Below the pieces are notes generated by a model. That model searched no databases. It worked only from the letters and a program-made list of their open reading frames with translations, and was not told where the DNA came from. A stretch of DNA of 32,220 bases from Ectothiorhodospiraceae bacterium (lineage in GTDB: Bacteria > Pseudomonadota > Gammaproteobacteria > Nitrococcales > Aquisalimonadaceae): contig SLSJ01000158.1 in the NCBI GenBank assembly GCA_007130525.1, positions 1 through 32,220 on the forward strand. Direction: 5' to 3'. Shown piece by piece: positions 15,142-21,618 of the stretch (position 1 is the first letter of the stretch; each line of letters opens with the position of its first letter). The position numbers were made by a program, and so were the translations under genes.

Positions 15142-16446
15142 ATGCACAGGCGCGGGACGGCCATCATCGTGCTGGTACTGATCCTGCTGCTGCCGGGGTT
15201 GTTGGCGCTGTGGCTGTATCCGCTCCCCGTCGACGACGCCGGGGACCGGCTGCGGTGGGCCGGGCGCATTGTCGGTGTTCTCGGTCTGAGCTGTCTTCTG
15301 GTGAACGCGGCCCTAAGCAGTCGTCTGCCCGGATTTGATCCGTGGTTTGGCGGTCTCACCAGGCTGTGGAGGCTCCACCACTATATCGGTGCCGCAAGTT
15401 TTGTGTTGCTCATGCTGCACCCGCTTCTCCTGGCCTACGGCGCACTTCCCGCGTCCACTGGCGCCGCCGTTGGCACGCTGTTCCCGCCGCTCGCCGATCT
15501 CTGGGTATGGGTTGGCTGGCTTGCGCTGCTTGGCATGATGGTGTTCCTTGCTCCCTCGTTCGCCTTTTTCGGCGCGCCGCACTACCAGCGCTGGAAGGGG
15601 CTGCACCTGGTCTCCGGCGCGGTGCTGGTGCTTGCGCTGATCCATGCACTGCCGCTCAGTGCCATGCTGCCGCCTGTCTGGGCCTGGAGCATCTGGATGC
15701 TCTTCGGGCTGGTTGCGGCAAGCGCCTTCGCCTACCGCGCACTGTTCTCGCGGCGCCTCGCCCGGTTTCCGTGCCGCGTGAGCGAAGTGAAGCCGCTCGC
15801 CAGCGACGTGGTCGAGATCGGCCTGCGGCCGGAGGGATCACGGCTGGACTACCGGCCAGGGCAGTTCGTCTACCTCGCCCACCTGGATCGGGAACTGGGC
15901 ATCGGCTACAACGAACAACATCCGTTTACCCTCAGTTCGGCACCGCAGGAGGACGGACTGCGGCTGGGCATCAAGGATCTGGGCGATCTCAGTGGCGCCC
16001 TGCAGAATATCCGTCCCGGTGCCGAGGTCACCGTCGAAGGCCCCTACGGCGATTTCTTTCCCCCCGACCTCGATGACCGGGCCGCGCTCTGGCTTGCCGG
16101 TGGCATCGGTATTACTCCCTTCGTTGGGCGTGCCCGCGCGCTTGGCCACCTTGGCGGCCCGCCGGCGCAGACCACGCTGGTTTACTGCGCGGAGAATCCG
16201 AGCCGTTCCTACTATCTGGACGAGCTTCGGCAGATCGCCGACAGCGTGCCGAATTTCCAGGTCGCCTCCCATCTGTTCGAGCGCGAGGGGGCACTGACGG
16301 CAGACTACCTCGACACGGTCTGCCCGGACTGGCGCCGGCGCGAGGTCTTCCTCTGCGGTCCGCCAGGCATGCTTGACCACTGCCGCCGTATGCTGCGCAG
16401 GGCCGGCGTCCGCCGCTTCCATACCGAGGAGTTCGATCTGTTGTGA
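15142..16446 (+). CDS. Ferric reductase-like transmembrane flavocytochrome with FAD/NAD(P)H domain
   Basis: This 434-residue membrane protein joins a heme-binding membrane domain to a ferredoxin-NADP reductase-type domain. It is built to carry electrons from cytoplasmic NAD(P)H across the membrane, as in ferric reductases and NOX enzymes. Residues 1-205 contain about six hydrophobic segments with His pairs suited to b-hemes: His79 or His80 and His93 in one helix, His155 and His168 in another. The FAD motifs are RPGQFVYL (238-245) and HPFTLSS (260-266). The NAD(P) motifs are GGIGITPF (320-327) and LCGPPGM (404-410). The acceptor could be Fe(III), Cu(II) or the neighbouring cytochrome. The start at 15142 follows GGGGGG, so the ORF start at 15112 is probably too early. 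It overlaps the cytochrome b5-like gene by 4 bp and has an FNR-like box upstream. Confidence 0.9.
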   Translation: MHRRGTAIIVLVLILLLPGLLALWLYPLPVDDAGDRLRWAGRIVGVLGLSCLLVNAALSSRLPGFDPWFGGLTRLWRLHHYIGAASFVLLMLHPLLLAYGALPASTGAAVGTLFPPLADLWVWVGWLALLGMMVFLAPSFAFFGAPHYQRWKGLHLVSGAVLVLALIHALPLSAMLPPVWAWSIWMLFGLVAASAFAYRALFSRRLARFPCRVSEVKPLASDVVEIGLRPEGSRLDYRPGQFVYLAHLDRELGIGYNEQHPFTLSSAPQEDGLRLGIKDLGDLSGALQNIRPGAEVTVEGPYGDFFPPDLDDRAALWLAGGIGITPFVGRARALGHLGGPPAQTTLVYCAENPSRSYYLDELRQIADSVPNFQVASHLFEREGALTADYLDTVCPDWRRREVFLCGPPGMLDHCRRMLRRAGVRRFHTEEFDLL

Positions 16447-16805
16447 ATCGACTCGTCTACACGGTGTTCGTTTTCTTCTGGGGCGGCATTGCGACGCTGC
16501 TGATCGTGCACTGGCTGTCTGCTCCGCCGGTGCGGGTTCCGGCCGAACTGCCGACCTTTACCCTTGATGAGGTGGCCGAACATGATTCCCTGGACGATTG
16601 CTGGATGGCCATTCGGGGCAAGGTCTATGACCTGACTGAGTACGTTCCGGAGCATCCGACTTCACCGCGGGTCCTGGAGCGGTGGTGCGGACGGGAGGCA
16701 ACGGAGGGGATGGAGACCAAGGGAATCGGGCGGCCGCATAGTCGGTATGCCTGGGAGTTGTTGGAAAAGTATCTGATCGGCCGACTTGAAGCGGATCGGC
16801 ATTGA
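16443..16805 (+). CDS. Membrane-anchored cytochrome b5-like heme protein
   Basis: This 120-residue protein has one N-terminal transmembrane anchor (LVYTVFVFFWGGIATLLIVHWL) and a cytochrome b5-like domain. The domain core is FTLDEVAEHDSLDDCWMAIR followed by GKVYDLTEYVPEHP. The first axial heme ligand should be His71, in EHPTSP instead of the usual HPGG. The second should be His99 in GRPHSRYAWELL. It starts with GTG overlapping the TGA stop of the flavocytochrome gene, so the two are co-translated and probably work together. The cytochrome would be an electron carrier or acceptor at the membrane. The pairing of the two genes is observed; the electron route is inferred. Confidence 0.88.
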   Translation: MNRLVYTVFVFFWGGIATLLIVHWLSAPPVRVPAELPTFTLDEVAEHDSLDDCWMAIRGKVYDLTEYVPEHPTSPRVLERWCGREATEGMETKGIGRPHSRYAWELLEKYLIGRLEADRH

Positions 16806-16815
16806 TGCGGGTCAA
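16802..16815 (+). promoter_or_regulatory. FNR/Anr-like box upstream of the copper accessory genes
   Basis: TTGATGCGGGTCAA matches TTGAY-N4-RTCAA. It overlaps the stop codon of the cytochrome b5-like gene and precedes the gene at 16882. A possible -10, TATCGT (16837-16842), lies 28.5 bp from its centre, close to class II geometry. Confidence 0.55.
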
Positions 16816-16881
16816 TGACAAGATCCAGGCAGGTGTTATCGTGCCGTCATGATCTCGTGACAGTCTCCACGGGGGCAGTTC

Positions 16882-17292
16882 ATGTCGGAGCAGGCGAGGC
16901 CACGGCTGCCAACCACCGGGACGTACCAAGCCGTACGATTCTCGTGGGTGTTCCTGTTCGTGCTCGTGATCCTAGTCGCTTGCAGTGCGGCGCACGCGAC
17001 ATCCGTGCTTGCCGGGCAGTCCCCGGAGCGTGCAGCGGAAGCGGCGCACACCCACGGCCACCCGGAAACACCCGTCTGCCACCACGTTCGCGGCCCCGGT
17101 CCCTGCGTTGCGATACCTGCGGAGGCACGTGATCGCGATGAGCCCACCTTCACGGACGCCGTTGCGGCGGTCCTCCTTCATGCCCCCCCGCAGGGACCGC
17201 GGCTTGTGTACCTTGCCACCGCCGGTCAGGAGCCGGATCCTGCGGACGTCTCCAGCCCGGTCTATCTGATCACGCAGCGCCTGCGACTCTGA
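16882..17292 (+). CDS. Small exported or membrane-anchored His/Cys-bearing protein, unknown function
   Basis: I do not recognise the family of this 136-residue protein. Residues about 19-40 form a strong hydrophobic segment ending SAAHATS, fitting a signal peptide or anchor. After it comes a potential metal-binding patch, HTHGHPETPVCHHV then Cys75. The rest is Ala/Pro-rich without clear motifs and ends LITQRLRL. Like the two cus leader proteins, it is a short exported His/Cys protein at the head of a copper-linked cluster. However, it lacks the C-P-x-C-x-x-C motif and the PPK tail. The start at 16882 has GGGGG 6-7 bases upstream. An FNR-like box lies 67 bp upstream and the SHOCT-like gene 72 bp downstream. 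A role in copper or anaerobic metal stress is inferred from context only. Confidence 0.65.
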   Translation: MSEQARPRLPTTGTYQAVRFSWVFLFVLVILVACSAAHATSVLAGQSPERAAEAAHTHGHPETPVCHHVRGPGPCVAIPAEARDRDEPTFTDAVAAVLLHAPPQGPRLVYLATAGQEPDPADVSSPVYLITQRLRL

Positions 17293-17364
17293 TCCGAACA
17301 TCTCCCCCGCACGCCTGTCCTGTCGGGCAGGAGGAAGCCACGCTGGTTATCGGGAGACTCACGG

Positions 17365-17619
17365 ATGCACACGATGATGCACGACACGGGAGCCGGACAT
17401 TGGTTCGGGCACCCGCTCATGCTGATCCTCATGGTCGCTTTTCTTGCCCTCATCTTCGCCTGGGCTCATCTGCTGGCGATCGCCCTGAAAGCGTGGCGAA
17501 AACGCTGCGCCAGCGGCCACATCGACCGTGAGGCATACTTGAGGCGCCACCAGTACCGGGCGGATTCCAAGTCTGGCGCGAATTACGGAAGCCACTGGCT
17601 TCAGGAGGGAACATCATGA
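17365..17619 (+). CDS. Small single-pass membrane protein with SHOCT-like tail
   Basis: This 84-residue protein has a His/Met-containing N-terminus (MHTMMHDTGAGHWFGH), one transmembrane helix (PLMLILMVAFLALIFAWAHLLAIAL) and a short charged tail. Part of the tail, ASGHIDREAYLRRHQ, looks like a SHOCT motif, which often ends small membrane or envelope stress proteins. Its stop codon overlaps the start of the Spy-like gene in an ATGA arrangement, so they are co-translated. His and Met near the periplasmic or outer face could bind copper, but this is inference. Confidence 0.7.
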   Translation: MHTMMHDTGAGHWFGHPLMLILMVAFLALIFAWAHLLAIALKAWRKRCASGHIDREAYLRRHQYRADSKSGANYGSHWLQEGTS

Positions 17620-18215
17620 TGAATCGCACACGCAGGGCAACAATCGGTCTGGCGCTGCTTCTTGGTGCCGGAATGGTCGGCATGGCCGGTGCCCAGGGCA
17701 TGCACGGCGGCGGTATGCATGGGGGTGGTCATGGAGGGGTGGCCAAGGGCGGCATGATGGAAAACTGCCCAATGATGGGCAGTCAGTCCCGCACCGGCAA
17801 GAGGCATGGAAAGGGCCCCGGGAGCATGCGCGGCGGTGTGATGGATCCAAGACACGGTGAAAAGGAAATGATGCGACGCCTCGATCTTGATGACGATCAG
17901 CGCATGCAGTTCCGGGAACTCCGCAGTGAGCACCGTCGTGAGGAGTTCGCGCGCAAGGCGGACATGATGGATTTGCGCGACGAAATGCAGGAGCTCATGG
18001 CCGGGGACCGCCCGGATCCGGAACGCGTCAGGGAGCTGCATGGACGCATGGCGGATGTGCATGGGGACATGCTGGCTGACCGCATCAGGTTGCGTAACGA
18101 GATGCGGGATCGGCTTACCGACGAGCAGCGTGAGCAGTTGCGGGAGCGACGTCATCGACCGGGCGGAATGATGCATGGCCGCCCCGGCATGCGCGGCGAC
18201 ATGATGCAGCAATAG
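17616..18215 (+). CDS. Spy/CpxP-like periplasmic Met/His-rich protein
   Basis: This protein of 198-199 residues has a signal peptide (ATIGLALLLGAGMVGMAGAQ). A Met/His/Gly-rich segment follows (MHGGGMHGGGHGG, then MMENCPMMG). The body is helical and charged with the two Spy-type turns LDLDDDQRMQFRELR and RLTDEQREQLRERR, and the tail is again Met-rich (MMHGRPGMRGDMMQQ). Spy/CpxP proteins are periplasmic chaperones or sensors of envelope and metal stress. The Met/His runs here suggest Cu(I)/Cu(II) binding. Two ATG codons in a row are possible starts, at 17616 and 17619, with AGGAGG upstream. It is coupled to the SHOCT-like gene and followed by a repeat and copA. Confidence 0.85.
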   Translation: MMNRTRRATIGLALLLGAGMVGMAGAQGMHGGGMHGGGHGGVAKGGMMENCPMMGSQSRTGKRHGKGPGSMRGGVMDPRHGEKEMMRRLDLDDDQRMQFRELRSEHRREEFARKADMMDLRDEMQELMAGDRPDPERVRELHGRMADVHGDMLADRIRLRNEMRDRLTDEQREQLRERRHRPGGMMHGRPGMRGDMMQQ

Positions 18216-18256
18216 CTCCGCTGCCATGACTCCCTCGGGCGTGAGCGTGAGAATGG

Positions 18257-18440
18257 CTAGCCCGCATTTCTCACCGCCGTTCGTCACGAGGGCGTCGAGA
18301 TGCCGCTGTGACGGGGGGCACGGACCGGAAGACGGCGAAGGCGTAGCTGACACTACGGCGAGCCGGCTGGAGGGAGTACGCCCCGACACAGCGAGCAGAT
18401 CGGCGTGCGTAGTAGAAGGGCGGTGTGATATGCGGGCTGG
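18257..18440 (+). mobile_element. Full-length 184-bp palindromic repeat, copy B
   Basis: It has the same length and orientation as copy A (13433-13616), with scattered base changes and no indels that alter the 184-bp total. The left boundary is CTAG and the right is CTGG. The terminal inverted repeats and the central CGTAG/CTACG hairpin are kept. It separates the Spy-like gene from the copA leader. It could end transcription or split one ancestral copper operon, but it has no T-tract. Confidence 0.9.
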
Positions 18441-18464
18441 GATGTCCCCTGGCGACGCGGAACA

Positions 18465-18495
18465 GCCCGGCGCGGGTGGGATGCCCGCGTCGGGC
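18465..18495 (+). promoter_or_regulatory. Strong hairpin in the copA leader
   Basis: Arms 18465-18476 and 18484-18495 pair over 12 positions, with one G-U, around a 7-base loop. The left arm is GCCCGGCGCGGG. No T-tract follows, so it is not a standard intrinsic terminator. It lies 43 bp before copA and about 30 bp before the short upstream ORF. Confidence 0.6.
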
Positions 18496-18525
18496 AGTCT
18501 TCACGGAGTCCCGGGGAGAACGATC

Positions 18526-18552
18526 ATGAGGAAACCTGATGGCCAGCAATGA
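18526..18552 (+). CDS. Possible 8-codon upstream ORF overlapping the copA start
   Basis: ATG at 18526 has a better ribosome binding site (GGGGAG, 7 bases away) than copA itself. It encodes only MRKPDGQQ, and its TGA at 18550-18552 lies inside the start of copA in another frame. Ribosomes ending here could re-start at copA or block it. This is a candidate leader peptide; it is not proven to be translated. Confidence 0.35.
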   Translation: MRKPDGQQ

Positions 18553-21013
18553 CGTGCGGTTGACTGTCCCTGGCATGGGAAGCGATCACTGTGCCGGCAT
18601 CATCGCCTCATCACTTCGGCGTCTGGACGGGGTGCTCGACGTGCAGACGAATATTGCAGCGCATCGCGTTCAGGTCACTTACGAGCCCGGCAAGCTGGAC
18701 GATGGGGGTATCCGTCGTGCTGTGGAAAGGGCGGGCTATGACGTCGCGGCCATATCCGGCGGCGGCGTGCAGCGTGTGCAGTTGACGGTGCCCGGCATGG
18801 GCTCCGACCACTGCGCGGGAATCATCCGCAGCACGCTGGAGCGGCTGGACGGTATCGAAGGGATCGAGACCAATATCGCCAACCACCACGTCACGGTAGC
18901 CGTGGCCGCCGGCGGCCCGGATACCGAGGTACTGCGGCAGGCGGTGGAGAAGGCCGGCTACGACGTGGCGACGGTCAGCACGCAGGGAGCAGCGGATGCG
19001 GGCTCCGAAGCGGAGATCGAGGAAGCCTACCTGAGCCAGGCCTGGAAGCGGCTGTGGATCGCGGCCATTCCCACCACGCTGATCATGATCCTGATGATGC
19101 CGCACATGTTCTGGCAGCCCATCCCGGGGTACCTGGCGATCATTGCGGTCCTCGCCTTTCCCGTGGTGTTCCTCTATGGCGGCGCCGCCACGCACAAGGC
19201 CTCCTGGCGGTCGCTGACCAATCGCAACGCCAACATGGATGTGCTGATATCGATGGGCAGTCTGCCGCCCTACCTGATCGGGCTCGTGGGCTTCCTCTAC
19301 CCCATGACCTCGTTCATCGAGATGGCCGCCACCATCATGACTTTCCACCTGCTCGGCCGTTATCTGGAAAACAAGGCCAAGGGACGGGCCTCCCAGGCCA
19401 TTCGCCGGCTACTGACCATGGGGGCGAAGACCGCACGCGTTGAGCGCGACGGCGAGGAAGTGGAAGTGGCGGTGAAGGAACTGCAGCCGGGCGACATCAT
19501 GGTGGTGCGCCCGGGAGACAAGATCCCCACCGATGGCGAAGTGGTGGAGGGCGAAAGCCACCTGGACGAATCCATCGCCACCGGCGAATCCATACCCGTC
19601 TACAAGAGCGCGGGTGACGCTGTCATCGGCGCAACCATCAACAAGGAGGGCAGGCTGCGCGTCAAGGCAACGCGGGTCGGCGGCGATACCTTCCTGTCCC
19701 AGGTCATCCGCCTGGTGGAACAGGCCCAGGGCTCCCGGGTGCCGATCCAGGAGTTCGCCGATCGCATGACAGGCCGTTTCGTGCCACTGGTCATCCTGAT
19801 CGCAATGGCCAGCCTGGTAGCCTGGTTGCTGATCCCGGAGACCCTGCGCCCGATCCTGGACTGGGGCGCCGGTTTCCTGCCATGGGTCAATCCGGAGGCG
19901 GCCGTGCCGGTGCTGGCCATACTCGCTGCGGTCGCCGTGCTGGTCATCGCATGCCCCTGTGCGCTTGGGCTGGCCACACCAACGGCGTTGATGGTGGGTT
20001 CGGGTCTTGGGGCCGAACGCGGCATTCTGATTCGCTCCGGCGAGGCCATCCAGACCTTCAAGGACGTCAAGGTCATGGTCCTGGACAAGACGGGCACCAT
20101 TACCCGCGGTGAGCCGAAACTGACCGAGGTCGTAGTAGCCGCTGATACCGACGAGAACGCTCTGCTCACCCTTGCGGCCTCGGTGGAGAATGCCTCGGAG
20201 CATCCCATTGCCCGCGCCATTGTCGACGGCGCCCGCGAGCGAGGCGTGCAGCCGGGCGAGGTCAGCGAATTTCGCTCCACCGGCGCGCGGGGCGTTTCCG
20301 GCAGGGTGGGCGGCGAAAGCGTGCTGATCGGCAACCGCCGCCTGCTGGAGGAGGAGGGTGTTTCCGGTCTCGGTGCGCTGGACGACGCGCTCCAGGACCT
20401 GGAGATGCAGGGCCGCACCGCGGTCATCGTCGCCTCCGATGGTCAGGCGCGCGGAATCGTGGCCGTCGCCGACACCATCAAGGATGAATCCGTCGGCGCC
20501 ATTCGCGGCATGCATGAACTGGGCTTGTACGTAGTGATGGTCACCGGCGATAACGAGCGCGCCGCGCGCGCTGTTGCCGATGAGGTAGGTATTGACGAGG
20601 TTCAGGCCGGTGTGCTGCCGGAGGGAAAGGTGGATGCCATCCGCGCGCTGCAGGAGCGCTACGGTGATCACGTGGCCATGGTGGGCGACGGCATCAACGA
20701 CGCCCCCGCGCTCAAGCAGGCCAACGTGGGCATTGCCATCGGCGCCGGTGCCGATGTGGCCATCGAGGCGGCGGACGTGACCCTGGTGCGGGGGGAACTG
20801 ACCGGCGTGGTCGAGTCCATGCGGCTTTCCAGGGCCACCTTCCGCAAGATCGTGCAGAACCTGCTCTGGGCCAGCGCCTATAACGTCGCGGCAATCCCCA
20901 TCGCCGCCGTCGGCCTGCTGCACCCGATGATCGGTGTGATCGCCATGACCGTGAGTTCGCTGTCGGTCATAGGCAACTCGATCCTGCTCAAGCGGACCCG
21001 CCTGGCATCCTGA
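18539..21013 (+). CDS. copA: Cu(I)-exporting P1B-type ATPase with two noncanonical HMA domains
   Basis: This 824-residue inner-membrane ATPase should pump Cu(I) from cytoplasm to periplasm. Two HMA-like domains occupy about 5-72 and 78-147. Each has GMGSDHCAG (Cys18 and Cys92) where the usual CxxC site would be, so each has only one cysteine. The membrane Cu motif is Cys472-Pro-Cys474 (ACPCALGLATP). DKTGTITRGEP gives the phosphorylated Asp516. HPIARAIV is the P1B nucleotide-site motif and GDGINDAPALKQAN the hinge. The last helices contain YNVAAIPIAA and MTVSSLSVIGNS, typical of the Cu(I) subgroup. The ATG at 18539 has GAGGA 7 bases upstream. It is preceded by a hairpin and a short ORF, and a stem-loop follows its stop. 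It is probably part of one copper programme with the flanking cus operons. Confidence 0.95.
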   Translation: MASNDVRLTVPGMGSDHCAGIIASSLRRLDGVLDVQTNIAAHRVQVTYEPGKLDDGGIRRAVERAGYDVAAISGGGVQRVQLTVPGMGSDHCAGIIRSTLERLDGIEGIETNIANHHVTVAVAAGGPDTEVLRQAVEKAGYDVATVSTQGAADAGSEAEIEEAYLSQAWKRLWIAAIPTTLIMILMMPHMFWQPIPGYLAIIAVLAFPVVFLYGGAATHKASWRSLTNRNANMDVLISMGSLPPYLIGLVGFLYPMTSFIEMAATIMTFHLLGRYLENKAKGRASQAIRRLLTMGAKTARVERDGEEVEVAVKELQPGDIMVVRPGDKIPTDGEVVEGESHLDESIATGESIPVYKSAGDAVIGATINKEGRLRVKATRVGGDTFLSQVIRLVEQAQGSRVPIQEFADRMTGRFVPLVILIAMASLVAWLLIPETLRPILDWGAGFLPWVNPEAAVPVLAILAAVAVLVIACPCALGLATPTALMVGSGLGAERGILIRSGEAIQTFKDVKVMVLDKTGTITRGEPKLTEVVVAADTDENALLTLAASVENASEHPIARAIVDGARERGVQPGEVSEFRSTGARGVSGRVGGESVLIGNRRLLEEEGVSGLGALDDALQDLEMQGRTAVIVASDGQARGIVAVADTIKDESVGAIRGMHELGLYVVMVTGDNERAARAVADEVGIDEVQAGVLPEGKVDAIRALQERYGDHVAMVGDGINDAPALKQANVGIAIGAGADVAIEAADVTLVRGELTGVVESMRLSRATFRKIVQNLLWASAYNVAAIPIAAVGLLHPMIGVIAMTVSSLSVIGNSILLKRTRLAS

Positions 21014-21019
21014 GCGTTA

Positions 21020-21046
21020 CCTGCTCCGGCTTCCCTTCCGGGCAGG
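21020..21046 (+). terminator. Stem-loop after copA
   Basis: CCTGCTCCGG pairs with CCGGGCAGG (one bulged T) around an 8-base loop, starting 7 bp after the copA stop. The downstream sequence is only mildly T-rich, so it may be a weak intrinsic terminator or a 3'-end stabiliser. Confidence 0.5.
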
Positions 21047-21171
21047 GGCCGTATATGTGTTCGCGCCGGCGGGCGGGATACGGTCAATGCGGGACGATGG
21101 GTTGGCGATACAGTGCAGCCATGCGCGGACGAGGCGGTCCGGTCACCGGCGGCGCTGCGTCACTCTTGCGG

Positions 21172-21230
21172 AAAAAAGGGGGAAGAAAAAGGCCCAAGGA
21201 GACGCAACGTATCAATCGGCATCTCCTTGG
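21172..21230 (-). terminator. Intrinsic terminator of cus operon 2
   Basis: Read on the minus strand, CCAAGGAGA (21222-21230) pairs with TCTCCTTGG (21194-21202) around a loop of about 19 bases. It is followed by GCCTTTTTCTT and then TTTTTT. It lies 22 bp past the cusF stop. The loop is long, but the T-runs make termination plausible. It also meets copA transcripts coming from the other side. Confidence 0.7.
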
Positions 21231-21252
21231 ACGGAGGCGCGCGGCCGGGTGC

Positions 21253-21618
21253 TCAGTCCAGTGCGCGGATTTCCGTAATCTCGTAGTCCGTTTCCCCCGT
21301 CTGCTCCAGGGTGAAGGCCACCGGGTCGCCGGGTTCGAGCTCACTGGCAAGCTCCGGGTCCCGCAGCGGCAGGTCCATCGTCATGGCCGGCCACCGCAGG
21401 TCCGGGATGGGGTCGTGGCTCAGGGTTACATGCCTGCCATCGGCGTCAATCGCCTCAAGCACCCCCTCGGCTTCCGCGGTGACACGATCAGAGTCGCCAC
21501 CGTGGTGCCGGTCATGAGCCAGCACCGGCACCGCGGCCATGGCCAGGCCGGTTGCCAGGACGAGCGATTTCAAAAGAACTCGAAACAATATGCCTGATGT
21601 CGAATGAAGCGTTTTCAT
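21253..21618 (-). CDS. cusF: CusF periplasmic copper metallochaperone
   Basis: This 121-residue protein has a signal peptide (FRVLLKSLVLATGLAMAAVPVLA), probably cut before His35, then a CusF OB-fold domain. The Cu(I)/Ag(I) ligand set is complete: His68 in LSHDPIPDL, Trp76, Met79 and Met81 in RWPAMTMDL. It would bring copper to CusB in the periplasm. It is the last gene of cus operon 2 and overlaps the cusA stop in an ATGA arrangement, so it is co-translated. A His-rich segment after the signal (HDRHHGGDSD) may add weak metal binding. The E. coli order differs, with cusF between cusC and cusB. Confidence 0.93.
   Translation of the reverse strand: MKTLHSTSGILFRVLLKSLVLATGLAMAAVPVLAHDRHHGGDSDRVTAEAEGVLEAIDADGRHVTLSHDPIPDLRWPAMTMDLPLRDPELASELEPGDPVAFTLEQTGETDYEITEIRALD

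Noticed and set aside
16882-17292. Third member of the copper leader family
   Set aside because: It is exported and His/Cys-bearing but lacks the C-P-x-C-x-x-C motif and the PPK tail, so shared ancestry is not supported.
13433-18440. CRISPR array made of the repeated units
   Set aside because: The copies are 184 bp, kilobases apart and in both orientations, and there is no spacer pattern or cas gene.
19409-20923. 504-residue minus-strand ORF antisense to copA
   Set aside because: It is the antisense shadow of copA in GC-rich DNA, has no recognisable motifs, and copA is certain.
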